Shown in pieces: positions 1-7,993 of a stretch of 64,000 nucleotides of DNA. The DNA is from an uncultured Hyphomonas sp. GTDB lineage: Bacteria; Pseudomonadota; Alphaproteobacteria; Caulobacterales; Hyphomonadaceae. The DNA lies in the NCBI RefSeq assembly GCF_963678195.1, contig NZ_OY782759.1, positions 930,001 to 994,000 of the forward strand. Direction: 5' to 3'. Position 1 is the first letter of the stretch, and every line of letters starts with the position of its first letter. The position numbers and the translations under genes are program-made. Below the pieces are notes generated by a model, which saw only the letters and a program-made list of their open reading frames with translations, was not told where the DNA came from and did not search any database.

Positions 1-1363
1 CGGGCCTGTCGCCGCGCTCTCCGCGTTCGCGGCGCTTCGGCGGGCTTGTGTCCACCGGGCGCAGGTCCTCGGGCGCTGAGCGGCCCTCACGCTGCTTGCG
101 CAGGAAAGCGGCAGCGACCTGTTCGGGCCCGTGCTGTTCCAGCAGGGCGTCGATCATGGCGCGCTCGCTCTCATGCACCGGGCGGGTGAGGGACGGGTCG
201 GCCAGCAGGCGGGCATCGTCCAGCGCGTTGATTTCGTCAGCCGATGGCGGCGTGCCCCAGGTCGCTTCGATCCGGGCATCGCTCAGCAGGCGTTCCACGC
301 GGCGGCGGGCGCGCGGCGCCACGATCAGGGCGCTGACGCCCTTGCGTCCGGCCCGGCCGGTGCGGCCTGAGCGGTGCAGCAGCGTGGCGGGATCGCGCGG
401 CAGGTCTGCGTGAATGACGAGACCCAGATTGTCGAGGTCGAGACCGCGCGCGGCGACGTCGGTTGCGATACAGACGCGGGCACGGCCATCGCGCAGGGAC
501 TGGAGCGCATTGGAGCGTTCCTTCTGGCTGAGCTCTCCCGAGAGGGCGACGACCGGGAAGCCGCGATTGCCCATGCGGCTCATCAGCTTGTTCACCGCTG
601 CGCGTGTCGTGCAGAAGACGAGCGCGCTCTCGCTGTCGGAATGGCGGACGATATTGACGATGGCATTCTCTTCATCGCCCGGCGCAACCAGAAGCGCGCG
701 GTATTCGATGTCGCCATGCTGGCGCTGTTCGGACTCGGTGCGGACGCGTTCGGCGTCTTTCTGGTAACGCGCGGCAAGGTTTGCGATGCCTTTCGGCACG
801 GTGGCCGAGAACATCAGGGTGCGGCGCGTTTCCGGCGTGCCCTGAAGGATATGCTCAAGCTCGTCGCGGAAGCCCATGTCCAGCATCTCGTCGGCTTCGT
901 CCAGCACAACGACACGGATGCCGGCGGTGTCCAGCGAGCCGCGCTTGATGTGATCCGACAGGCGGCCGGGCGTGCCGACCACGATATGGGCGCCGCGGGC
1001 GAGGGCCTTGCGCTCGTCGCGCATGTCCATGCCGCCGACGCAAGTTGCGATACGTCCACCGGCCGGACCGTAGAGCCAGATCAGTTCACGGGCGACCTGC
1101 ATGGCCAGTTCGCGCGTTGGTGCCACGATCAGGGCAAGCGGGGTTTCGGCGCGGGTGAGGCGGTCTTCCTCGCCCAGCAACTCGCCCGCCATGGCGAGGC
1201 CGAAGGCGACGGTCTTGCCGGAGCCGGTCTGGGCGGAAACGAGCAGGTCACGCCCGGCGAGCGAAGGCTCGATCACGGCAGACTGGACCTGGGTGAGGGC
1301 GTCATACCCCTTATTGGAAAGGGCTTCGGCGAGGGCCGAGGGAACGGACGGATAAGCGGACAT
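1..1363 (-). CDS. DEAD-box ATP-dependent RNA helicase (3' end cut by window edge)
   Basis: About 454 codons are visible and the C-terminus runs off the left edge. It unwinds RNA using ATP, probably in ribosome assembly or RNA turnover. In order I see a Q-motif region, Walker A SAQTGSGKT (about 43-51), PTRELA (82-87), the DEAD box in VLDEADEMLDMGF (155-158), SAT (186-188) and helicase-C HRSGRTGR (330-337). The visible tail after the core (about 345-454) is long and ends in a basic stretch. It could lead into a DbpA/CsdA-type RNA-binding domain, but that part is missing, so I give no DeaD/DbpA/RhlE symbol. The start at 1363 gives a normal N-terminus just ahead of the Q motif. Confidence 0.93.
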   Translation of the reverse strand, partial: MSAYPSVPSALAEALSNKGYDALTQVQSAVIEPSLAGRDLLVSAQTGSGKTVAFGLAMAGELLGEEDRLTRAETPLALIVAPTRELAMQVARELIWLYGPAGGRIATCVGGMDMRDERKALARGAHIVVGTPGRLSDHIKRGSLDTAGIRVVVLDEADEMLDMGFRDELEHILQGTPETRRTLMFSATVPKGIANLAARYQKDAERVRTESEQRQHGDIEYRALLVAPGDEENAIVNIVRHSDSESALVFCTTRAAVNKLMSRMGNRGFPVVALSGELSQKERSNALQSLRDGRARVCIATDVAARGLDLDNLGLVIHADLPRDPATLLHRSGRTGRAGRKGVSALIVAPRARRRVERLLSDARIEATWGTPPSADEINALDDARLLADPSLTRPVHESERAMIDALLEQHGPEQVAAAFLRKQREGRSAPEDLRPVDTSPPKRRERGERGDRP

Positions 1364-1512
1364 GTAAAGGCTTTCGGGGGTTGGACTGTCAGGGATCGTC
1401 ATCGAGGCACGATCGACCTGTCAGAGGGAGTTTGCGGCCCTATGACACGTTTTTGCGCGCTGCACCATGGGTACGCGCAGGGCGTTCGTTAATGGGAAAA
1501 GCAATCCCGGTG

Positions 1513-1552
1513 TGTCATCCCGGAAAACGCAAAGCGTTTATCCGGGACCCAG
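1513..1552. repeat. Repeat family A, copy 1 (40 bp, inverted partner at 1925)
   Basis: A 40-bp imperfect palindrome starting TGTCATCCCGGA and ending TCCGGGACCCAG. Its reverse complement is identical, base for base, to 1925-1964. It overlaps the 3' end of the GIY-YIG gene and supplies that gene's last codons and stop. REP/MITE-like dispersed element; related copies lie at 1986 and 61958. Confidence 0.9.
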
Positions 1553-1876
1553 AAGCGGACTTTCAGGCAGAACAGATCCGCTTGGGACTGCAAGCAAGTC
1601 CGGATAAAGATCTCGCCAATCCGGGTTATCCGTCTCAATCAGCTGAAGCTTCCATGCCCGGCGCCAGCGCTTGATCCGCTTCTCGCGCAGGATCGCTTCG
1701 TTGATATCGTCGTGGCACTCAAACCAGACGAGTAACTTGCAGCCATACTCTCTCGAAAAGCCGGGGAAGACATCATGCTTGTGTTGCCAGATGCGGGTTT
1801 CAAGGTTCGAGGTCACACCCGTGTAAAGCGTGCCGTTTCGAGCTGACGCGAGCATGTAAACAAAAGCATATGACAC
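1538..1876 (-). CDS. GIY-YIG domain nuclease, small stand-alone type
   Basis: A 112-residue protein of the YhbQ/UPF0213-like GIY-YIG class. The family folds as one nuclease domain that cleaves DNA with a catalytic Arg and Glu. I see the 'GIY' equivalent as VYMLAS (6-11), the 'YIG' equivalent as YTGVT (18-22), Arg28 in the following helix, and a late Glu in AILREKRIKRWRR. The last residues (PLLGPG and stop) are encoded inside the 40-bp repeat at 1513-1552, so the C-terminus was created by, or moved with, that repeat. The promoter side reaches the inverted copy at 1925-1964. Base composition is less GC-rich than the neighbours. Whether it acts on the flanking repeats is only an inference; small GIY-YIG proteins of this kind mostly have no assigned role. 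Confidence 0.85.
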   Translation of the reverse strand: MSYAFVYMLASARNGTLYTGVTSNLETRIWQHKHDVFPGFSREYGCKLLVWFECHDDINEAILREKRIKRWRRAWKLQLIETDNPDWRDLYPDLLAVPSGSVLPESPLLGPG

Positions 1877-1924
1877 GTCCGGAACATATCATGAACAGTT
1901 ATTCCGGTCACGTTCTTTTTTGTG

Positions 1925-1964
1925 CTGGGTCCCGGATAAACGCTTTGCGTTTTCCGGGATGACA
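1925..1964. repeat. Repeat family A, copy 2 (inverted, identical to copy 1)
   Basis: Exact reverse complement of 1513-1552 over all 40 bp. Together they bracket the GIY-YIG gene as terminal inverted repeats about 370 bp apart. No clear target-site duplication is obvious by eye just outside the pair. Confidence 0.9.
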
Positions 1965-1985
1965 AGCCGGGCGGTCTCTCTTCCG

Positions 1986-2025
1986 TGTCATCCCGGAATT
2001 TGCGGAGCAAATATCCGGGACCCAG
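1986..2025. repeat. Repeat family A, copy 3
   Basis: Same ends as copies 1 and 2 (TGTCATCCCGGA and ATCCGGGACCCAG) with a different middle (ATTTGCGGAGCAAATA in place of AAACGCAAAGCGTTTA). The middle keeps its self-complementarity, a sign that the palindrome is conserved as a structure. It ends four bases before the P450 stop codon, so it may also act as a transcript end. Confidence 0.85.
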
Positions 2026-2029
2026 ATCG

Positions 2030-3259
2030 CTAGACCTCCACGTCCAGTCTTTCGATGCCGCGGAAGAAGGGCAGGGCGCGCCAGGCGATGTCCTGGTCCG
2101 GTAGTCTCATGTCCGGATAGCGCTCGAACAGTTTCTGATAGACGCGCCTTGCTTCCATCCGGGCGAGCGGAGCGCCGATGCAGATGTGCGGGCCGCCACC
2201 GAAGGCGACATGGCTGGCGCGTTTTTGGGTGATGTCAAACGCGTCCGGCGCCTCGAACGTTTCCGCGTCGCGATTGGCGGAGGCGAGTGAGCAGAACACG
2301 ACCTGATGTTCCTTCACCGGGCAGCCGGCGACCTGTTTGTCAGCCTCGGCGATGCGGGACGTGGCGGAGACGGGCGCCTCATAGCGCAGCACTTCCTCCA
2401 CGGCCTGCGCCGCAAGGCCGGGGTTAGCCTTAAGGGCAGCAAGTTGCTCCGGATGCGTCAGGAACAGCCAGACGCCATTGCCGATCAGGTCCGTCGTGGT
2501 GAGGTTCCCGCCGACGAGCAGCGCCTGAAGATTGATGCGGACTTCATCGTCCGATAGCGGAGCATCGCCCGTGGCCTGCAGCTGGACCATGTCAGTGATG
2601 AGGTCGTCGGCAGGCGCTTCACGGCGGCGGTCCATCAATTCGGTGAAATAGGCGTCCAGCGCGGCGCCGCCCGCAATGAGGCGTTCAGTCTCCTCCGGTG
2701 TACGGACCGGGTTGAGGCCGAGGATCACATCTTCCGACCACTGGCGGAATTCCGGCAGGCGGTCCTCGTCGACGCCAAGGATGCGGGCGATGACCGTCAC
2801 CGGGATCGGCACGGCGATCTTTTCCATCAAGTCGAACACGCCGCTGGCCGGGGCCGCCTCGATGGTTTCGTCGACGATGGCTTCGATCTGTTCCTTCATC
2901 TTGTTAATGCGGATGTAGAACGCCTTGGCGAGCGGCGGGCGGACGCGGGCATGGTCCGGATCGTCCAGGAACAGGATGGAGGTGCGGCGCGGATTTTCTT
3001 CATCGACCAGCTGGCGCGAAAACGAGCCTTCCTCGGCATTCAGCGGATGGCGGACGAAACTGCGGTCGTTGACGGTGGTGCGGACGTCGCCATAGCGGGT
3101 GAGGAACCAGGCCTTCGCCATCTCGTCGCGCATGACGGGGCAGTTTTCGCGGAGCGCTTTCAGGGGCGGATGCGGATCGCGCCGTGCTTCCGGCAGGAAG
3201 GCTGTCACTTCGATGATGGATTGCGGCACTTTCGGGCGCGTGCCCGGATCGTCAGCCAT
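2030..3259 (-). CDS. Cytochrome P450
   Basis: A 409-residue soluble bacterial P450, normal length for the class. It should hydroxylate or otherwise oxidise a small organic substrate with electrons from a ferredoxin or similar partner; none is encoded nearby. The haem loop is FGGGPHICIG with Cys360 as the thiolate ligand, and the K-helix ExxR is EEVLR at about 290. The I-helix reads LLVGGNLTTTD: the acidic residue normally just before the oxygen-binding Thr is Asn here, while a run of three Thr is present. No signal peptide. The reading frame starts at ATG 3259 behind a good GGGAGGAAAC ribosome site. Substrate cannot be predicted. Confidence 0.93.
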   Translation of the reverse strand: MADDPGTRPKVPQSIIEVTAFLPEARRDPHPPLKALRENCPVMRDEMAKAWFLTRYGDVRTTVNDRSFVRHPLNAEEGSFSRQLVDEENPRRTSILFLDDPDHARVRPPLAKAFYIRINKMKEQIEAIVDETIEAAPASGVFDLMEKIAVPIPVTVIARILGVDEDRLPEFRQWSEDVILGLNPVRTPEETERLIAGGAALDAYFTELMDRRREAPADDLITDMVQLQATGDAPLSDDEVRINLQALLVGGNLTTTDLIGNGVWLFLTHPEQLAALKANPGLAAQAVEEVLRYEAPVSATSRIAEADKQVAGCPVKEHQVVFCSLASANRDAETFEAPDAFDITQKRASHVAFGGGPHICIGAPLARMEARRVYQKLFERYPDMRLPDQDIAWRALPFFRGIERLDVEV

Positions 3260-3332
3260 TGTTTCCTCCCGGATTTTTTATCTTTTCGGGAAGATAGCAC
3301 AGACCGGCGTCCGCGCGCAGCCTGTCGCAGCG

Positions 3333-3764
3333 TCAGGCCATGGAGCGCGGAATACAGCTGGCGGTTGCCTGGGCCAGCAGCTTGCCGTCTTCGCTGCGCA
3401 GGAAACCCTGTGTGAAGATCGCCTGACGGCCTTTGCGAACAACTTCACCGCGGCCGAGAAGCCGCACGCCAACGGGCACGGGGCGGATGAAACTGACCGT
3501 CATCTGCAGGGTTGGCGCCATGGCGGGGCCATCCTGTACGATCGAACCTGCGACGCTCATGATTTCGTCCAGCGCAGCGGTCACGAAGCCGCCCTGTGCA
3601 GTGCCGCCGGGATTGGTGGCCTGGGCCGGCAGGCAGAAAGCCGCCTCGGCCCAGCCTTCTTTCTCGTCGAAGGCAATCAGGTCGAAACCGACAAAGTCTG
3701 TCGCGGGCGGCCGTGTGCCCTCGCCGAGGACGCCTTCCCAATAGGCGCGTTTGTCGAAGCTCAT
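3333..3764 (-). CDS. PaaI-type hotdog-fold thioesterase (second of a pair)
   Basis: 143 residues. Family members hydrolyse acyl-CoA or aryl-CoA thioesters in the cytoplasm. The signature is NPGGTAQGGFVTAALDEIM, with the helix Asp/Glu pair typical of the PaaI group. I start it at ATG 3764 because this overlaps the upstream stop codon by four bases (ATGA), a translational-coupling arrangement; an upstream in-frame Met would put a nonsense extension over the neighbour. It is paralogous to 3761-4219, so the two may form a hetero-oligomer or have split substrates (inference). Confidence 0.85.
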   Translation of the reverse strand: MSFDKRAYWEGVLGEGTRPPATDFVGFDLIAFDEKEGWAEAAFCLPAQATNPGGTAQGGFVTAALDEIMSVAGSIVQDGPAMAPTLQMTVSFIRPVPVGVRLLGRGEVVRKGRQAIFTQGFLRSEDGKLLAQATASCIPRSMA

Positions 3765-4219
3765 TTGGCGAGTCGTTTGAACGGCATCGGGATCGCCGTG
3801 GCGGAGGCTTTGGCCACCATCTTGCCTTCGGGCGTAAAACACTCTGCTTCCATGAAGGCGGCAGACTTGCCGAGGCGCACGATGCGGGCGTCGACATAGG
3901 CCTTGCCGGGCATGAGGCGCGTCAGGAAGCTGGTCTTCATTTCCAGCGTCGGGGCCGTCATGGTGACATTGGAGGCGATGATCACACAGGTGCTCATCGC
4001 TTCGTCCAGCATGGCGGAGATGAAGCCGCCCTGCACGGCGCCGGTCGGATTCGCGAAGGATGGGCTGACGTCAAACGCCATCCGTATGCGCATGGCATCC
4101 TGCTCGACTTCGGTGAGCTTCATGCCCAGCGTGTCGGAACAGGGCGGACGCTTCTTCGAGCCCTGGAAGCGGGCCAGCATGTCAGCGTCGCTGATGCGGG
4201 GTTTTTCAGTCTCTGACAA
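3761..4219 (-). CDS. PaaI-type hotdog-fold thioesterase (first of a pair)
   Basis: 152 residues with the hotdog motif NPTGAVQGGFISAMLDEAM at about 58-76, so it is likely an acyl-CoA thioesterase. It is the upstream member of a two-gene operon with the paralogue at 3333-3764 (ATGA overlap) and follows sspB closely (9-bp gap), so all three may be co-transcribed. Its sequence is diverged from the partner but alignable along the central helix and the following strands. No targeting signal is present. Confidence 0.87.
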   Translation of the reverse strand: MSETEKPRISDADMLARFQGSKKRPPCSDTLGMKLTEVEQDAMRIRMAFDVSPSFANPTGAVQGGFISAMLDEAMSTCVIIASNVTMTAPTLEMKTSFLTRLMPGKAYVDARIVRLGKSAAFMEAECFTPEGKMVAKASATAIPMPFKRLAK

Positions 4220-4228
4220 TCGTCCGGC

Positions 4229-4705
4229 CTATTTGCGGCGGAAGGCGTCGAGGTTGACGACCGTGCCGGCATCGCTGGCCGGGGCGGCGTCTGCCTCGCC
4301 TGACGTTTCTTCCAGGTCCGAGGCCGGAGAGATGACGGCCGCGTCCTTGTCCTGCGCTTCGAAGGTCAGGCCGAAATTCACGGACGGATCGACGAACCGT
4401 GTGATCGCGGCATAGGGCACGAACAGGTGCTGCGGCACGCCGGAGAATTTCAGGATGATCTCGAAATGGCCGTCATGGACTTCGAGGTCCCAGAACTGGT
4501 GCTGGACCACGATCGTCATGTCGACCGGGAACCGTTCGGTCAGATAGTCGGCCATGCGCACGCCCGGCGCCTTGGAGCGGAAGGTGATGTAGAAGTGGTG
4601 GTCACCCGGCAGGCCGCCATTCGCCTTGGCGCGCTTCAGCGCTTCGCGGACGACACCGCGCATGGCTGCCTGAGTGAGCGCTTCGTAACCAATATAGTCC
4701 GTCAT
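4229..4705 (-). CDS. sspB: ClpXP adaptor protein SspB (alphaproteobacterial type)
   Basis: 158 residues from ATG 4705 (MTDYIGYEALTQ). SspB tethers ssrA-tagged and other substrates to ClpX and speeds their degradation by ClpXP. The N-terminal about 120 residues form the substrate-binding fold, with HHFYITFRSKAPGV, FPVDMTIVVQHQFWDL and FSGVPQHLFVPYAAI as the recognisable core. An acidic, Ala-rich linker (EETSGEADAAPASDAG) leads to the short C-terminal ClpX-docking tail VVNLDAFRRK. A longer upstream reading frame exists but is not alphaproteobacterial SspB-like. Its substrate source, tmRNA, is encoded about 8 kb away in this window. Confidence 0.9.
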   Translation of the reverse strand: MTDYIGYEALTQAAMRGVVREALKRAKANGGLPGDHHFYITFRSKAPGVRMADYLTERFPVDMTIVVQHQFWDLEVHDGHFEIILKFSGVPQHLFVPYAAITRFVDPSVNFGLTFEAQDKDAAVISPASDLEETSGEADAAPASDAGTVVNLDAFRRK

Positions 4706-4882
4706 GGCGCGGTGCTGATCCCCATCGATATTCTTGTTTGTTCTGACCCTCACAATATTCCTCCGGCCGCGTCCGGGCAACGGGCTTCGCACAATGCGCG
4801 AGCAAAAAGCTGTACTTCGCCCCGAGGTGTGTGTGAGCGCCGGAATGCCTCGGGATTGCAACGGACTAGACGGGGAAAACGG

Positions 4883-5068
<186 letters not shown>

Positions 5069-5201
5069 TCAGGGGGAGTAGAGCATCAACGTGTCAGACA
5101 GCCGATCGTTGCATGGATGGCGCCGGGGGCTTGCCTATGGCCAAGCTGGACTGGCCCGCCTAGTTTGCCCGTCAACGACAAGACCGAGGGAAGGAACAGC
5201 C

Positions 5202-6440
5202 ATGCAGATGCCGGAAAAGGGACGCGACTGGGCCGATGTGCGCCAGGAAATGATCACGCGCGGCGGCGGTGATGCGCAATGGCGCGACGGGCGCACGGCT
5301 GTTTACGTCTTCAATGCGGGCCATGATGTCGAACAGGTCCAGCAGGAAGCCTACACGCTCTATATGGCGGAGAACGGTCTTGGCCCGATGGCTTTCCCGA
5401 GTCTTGCCCAGATGGAGAAGGAAGTGATCGGCATGGGCCTCGGCCTGTTGCACGGGCCGGAAGGCGCGACCGGGGCGATGACGTCCGGCGGCACGGATTC
5501 GATCACCATGGCCATGAAGACGGCGCGCGACTATGCCCGCGCTAAGGGCAAGCCGCGCGAGGGGCAGAATGTCGTGCTGGCGCAATCGGCGCACCTGGCT
5601 TTCGACAAGGCCGCCCATCTGATGGACATCGAAGTCCGCCGCGTGCCGCTGAAGACGGATGGCAGCTATGAGGCAGATCCGGCCGCCATGGGCGAGGCCG
5701 TGGATGAGGCGACGGTGATGATGGTCGGCTCCGCGCCGAACTTCCCGCATGGCATCATCGACCCGATTGCCGAGCTGGGAGAGGTGGCCGCGAAGAAAGC
5801 TTTGTGGCTGCATGTCGATGCCTGCGTCGGCGGCTATTTCGCCCCCTTCGCGCGGATGAATGGCGTGCCGGTCCCGGCCTTCGACTTTGAAGTTCCCGCC
5901 GTCCACTCGATGAGCGCCGACCTGCACAAATATGGCTATTGCGCCAAGGGCGCCTCGACGGTGCTGTTCCGCTCCGAAGAGCTTTACAATTACATGCCGT
6001 TCGACCTGGCCGGCTGGAGCGGCGCGCCGATGAAGACGCCGACGCTGGCGGGCACGCGGCCCGGCGGGGCGATCTCAGCCGCCTGGGGCGTGATGAACAC
6101 GCTGGGCGTCGAAGGCTACAAGCGGTTGCAGGGGCAGGTGTGCGCGACGCGGGAAAAGATCGAAGAGGGCGTCAAGCGGCTCGGCTTTGAAATCGTCGGC
6201 AATCCGATGCTGGGCCTGATGGCCTTTTCCCATCCGGACGCCCATGCCTTTGCGGTCTATGGCGAGATCTTCCGACGCGGCTGGTTTACCTCCGTCACCA
6301 AGGAACCGCCGAGCCTGCATCTGATGCTGTCGCCCAAGCACGCCGATGTGGCCGATGCCTATCTCGTGGATCTCGAAGCGAGCCTCGCGGCGGTCAAAGC
6401 AGGCGCCGACGGCCCGAAAGTGGAAGCACGCTACAGCTGA
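5202..6440 (+). CDS. PLP-dependent group II decarboxylase / sphingosine-1-phosphate-lyase-like enzyme
   Basis: 412 residues from ATG 5202, preceded by GAGGGAAGGAAC. The fold is aspartate-aminotransferase type I. The PLP Schiff-base lysine is Lys243 in SADLHKYGYCAKG, and the cofactor Asp lies in HVDACVGGYFAPFA. The opening MQMPEKG, the TSGGTDSITMAMK loop and the pattern around the lysine resemble the sphingosine-1-phosphate lyase (Dpl1) branch more than glutamate or aromatic amino acid decarboxylases. That branch splits long-chain-base phosphates into a fatty aldehyde and phosphoethanolamine. Caulobacterales make sphingolipids, so such a role is plausible but inferred. No membrane anchor is visible, unlike the eukaryotic enzyme. 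Confidence 0.82.
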   Translation: MQMPEKGRDWADVRQEMITRGGGDAQWRDGRTAVYVFNAGHDVEQVQQEAYTLYMAENGLGPMAFPSLAQMEKEVIGMGLGLLHGPEGATGAMTSGGTDSITMAMKTARDYARAKGKPREGQNVVLAQSAHLAFDKAAHLMDIEVRRVPLKTDGSYEADPAAMGEAVDEATVMMVGSAPNFPHGIIDPIAELGEVAAKKALWLHVDACVGGYFAPFARMNGVPVPAFDFEVPAVHSMSADLHKYGYCAKGASTVLFRSEELYNYMPFDLAGWSGAPMKTPTLAGTRPGGAISAAWGVMNTLGVEGYKRLQGQVCATREKIEEGVKRLGFEIVGNPMLGLMAFSHPDAHAFAVYGEIFRRGWFTSVTKEPPSLHLMLSPKHADVADAYLVDLEASLAAVKAGADGPKVEARYS

Positions 6441-6449
6441 GTTCCGCGC

Positions 6450-7925
6450 CTAAAGGATCGGGCTGGCCAGCCGCAGGATGTTTTCGAGGAATTTGTGCCA
6501 CTCGGGGCGCTGTTCCCAACGCGCCAGGTCCAGCGGTGTGCTGTCCGGCAGGTAACTGTCCGAGTGCTCCCATAGCGTGGCACTGGTGGCGGCATCATAG
6601 ATGACCATGGTCAGCTCAAGATTCAGGTAGAAGCTGCGCATGTCGATGTTCACCGTCCCGAACAGGGCGATTTCGTCGTCCACCAGGATCAGCTTTGTGT
6701 GCAACAGACCATTGCCATACCGGATCAGGCGCACACCGGCGCGCAACAATTCCTTGTAGGATGACTGGCTGGCAAACTGGGCGAGGCGGGAATCGAGACG
6801 CTCCGGCACGATGATCTCGACCTGGACCCCGCGCTTCGCCGCCGAGACAAGGGCAAGCTGAACCGCAAGATCCGGAATGAAATAGGGCGAGACGATGCGC
6901 AGCCGCCTGCGCGCGCTGAAGATCGCCGAGACCAGGACTTCATAGATCGTGGAGTTGCGCATTTCCGGGCCGGACGGCAGCACCTGCATGGTGACAGGCG
7001 TGCCTTCGCCAGGACTGTCGCCTGTGCCTTCCCGGCGCGCGATGGGCAGGCCATTCAGGTCGGCCCGGCCAATCTGGTAGCCGACACTGTCGAGCAGAAA
7101 GTCCGACAGGCAGACCGATGTAAGGGCATCGACGACGTGACCTTCCACGCGCATCATCATGTCGACCCATTGGCCAACACCGCTGCTGGCCTTGAACAGT
7201 TTGGGGTCGGCGAGATTGTAGCTGCCGACATATCCGACGCGCTGGTCGCAGACGAGGATCTTGCGGTGATTGCGCAGATCGGACCGGCGCAAGAAGGAAG
7301 AGAACAGATTGAACCGCAGCGAGCGGACGATCTGCACGCCCGCCTTGCTCAGCCGTTGTGGCCAGTCTGACCGGAAGAAAGCCTTGGAGCCGAAATCGTC
7401 TGCCAGGATCTTGCAATCGACCCCCCGCTGCGCCGCCCGTTCGACCGCGGCCAGCACGTCCGCGACGCGGCCCGCCGGGTCGAGGATATAGAATTCGAGG
7501 CAGACGCTTTCCGAGGCCGCATCGATATCGTCCTGCATGGCGGCATAGAGGCTGCCAGCTTCCGCGAAGAAGGCTGGCGACAGGCCGGTGAGAACGGGAA
7601 AGCCGGTATCGGCCTGGATTGAGCGGGATAGCGCCGCGTAGCGGGGATTGCCTGCGATGTCTGGCGGGATGCTGGCGTCATCCATGCTGAACACCTGCAT
7701 GAAAAACGCGCGCAGGCGCTCGCCCATTTTCATGCGCCGCCCGCCCAGCCAGTGATCACCGAACAGGATATACAGCACGACTCCCACCACCGGCAGGCCG
7801 AACAGCAGGAACAGCCATGCCAGGGTCGTGTTCACAGCCAGCTTGCGGTAAAGCAGGCGCACAGCCGCAAGGACCGAGAGAGAGAAGTGCACGAGAAACG
7901 GTATGGAACTGAGAAGAGGAATCAT
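6450..7925 (-). CDS. cls: Cardiolipin synthase, phospholipase D family
   Basis: 491 residues. It joins two phosphatidylglycerols (or uses another phosphatidyl donor) to make cardiolipin at the inner membrane. Two N-terminal membrane segments (about 5-27 and 34-56) are followed by two HKD catalytic motifs: NHRKILVCD with His220 and LHTKLILVDD with His409. This is the normal Cls length and arrangement. The gene is divergent from the EEP-family gene at 7994, only 68 bp apart. E. coli pairs clsB (ybhO) with the EEP gene ybhP in the same way, which supports a joint membrane-lipid role. Confidence 0.92.
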   Translation of the reverse strand: MIPLLSSIPFLVHFSLSVLAAVRLLYRKLAVNTTLAWLFLLFGLPVVGVVLYILFGDHWLGGRRMKMGERLRAFFMQVFSMDDASIPPDIAGNPRYAALSRSIQADTGFPVLTGLSPAFFAEAGSLYAAMQDDIDAASESVCLEFYILDPAGRVADVLAAVERAAQRGVDCKILADDFGSKAFFRSDWPQRLSKAGVQIVRSLRFNLFSSFLRRSDLRNHRKILVCDQRVGYVGSYNLADPKLFKASSGVGQWVDMMMRVEGHVVDALTSVCLSDFLLDSVGYQIGRADLNGLPIARREGTGDSPGEGTPVTMQVLPSGPEMRNSTIYEVLVSAIFSARRRLRIVSPYFIPDLAVQLALVSAAKRGVQVEIIVPERLDSRLAQFASQSSYKELLRAGVRLIRYGNGLLHTKLILVDDEIALFGTVNIDMRSFYLNLELTMVIYDAATSATLWEHSDSYLPDSTPLDLARWEQRPEWHKFLENILRLASPIL

Positions 7926-7993
7926 GTGTCCAGCCTGATAATGCGTGACCCCTTACCTTGTTCCGTCCGAACCGCCAAAGGAAGACCGCGCCT

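Noticed and set aside
374-1492. 372-codon plus-strand frame across the helicase gene
   Set aside because: It is the shadow of the DEAD-box helicase on the minus strand, whose motifs are all in place.
1813-2010. 65-codon minus-strand frame spanning repeats A2 and A3
   Set aside because: It is composed mostly of the repeat sequence and overlaps the GIY-YIG start; no ribosome site.
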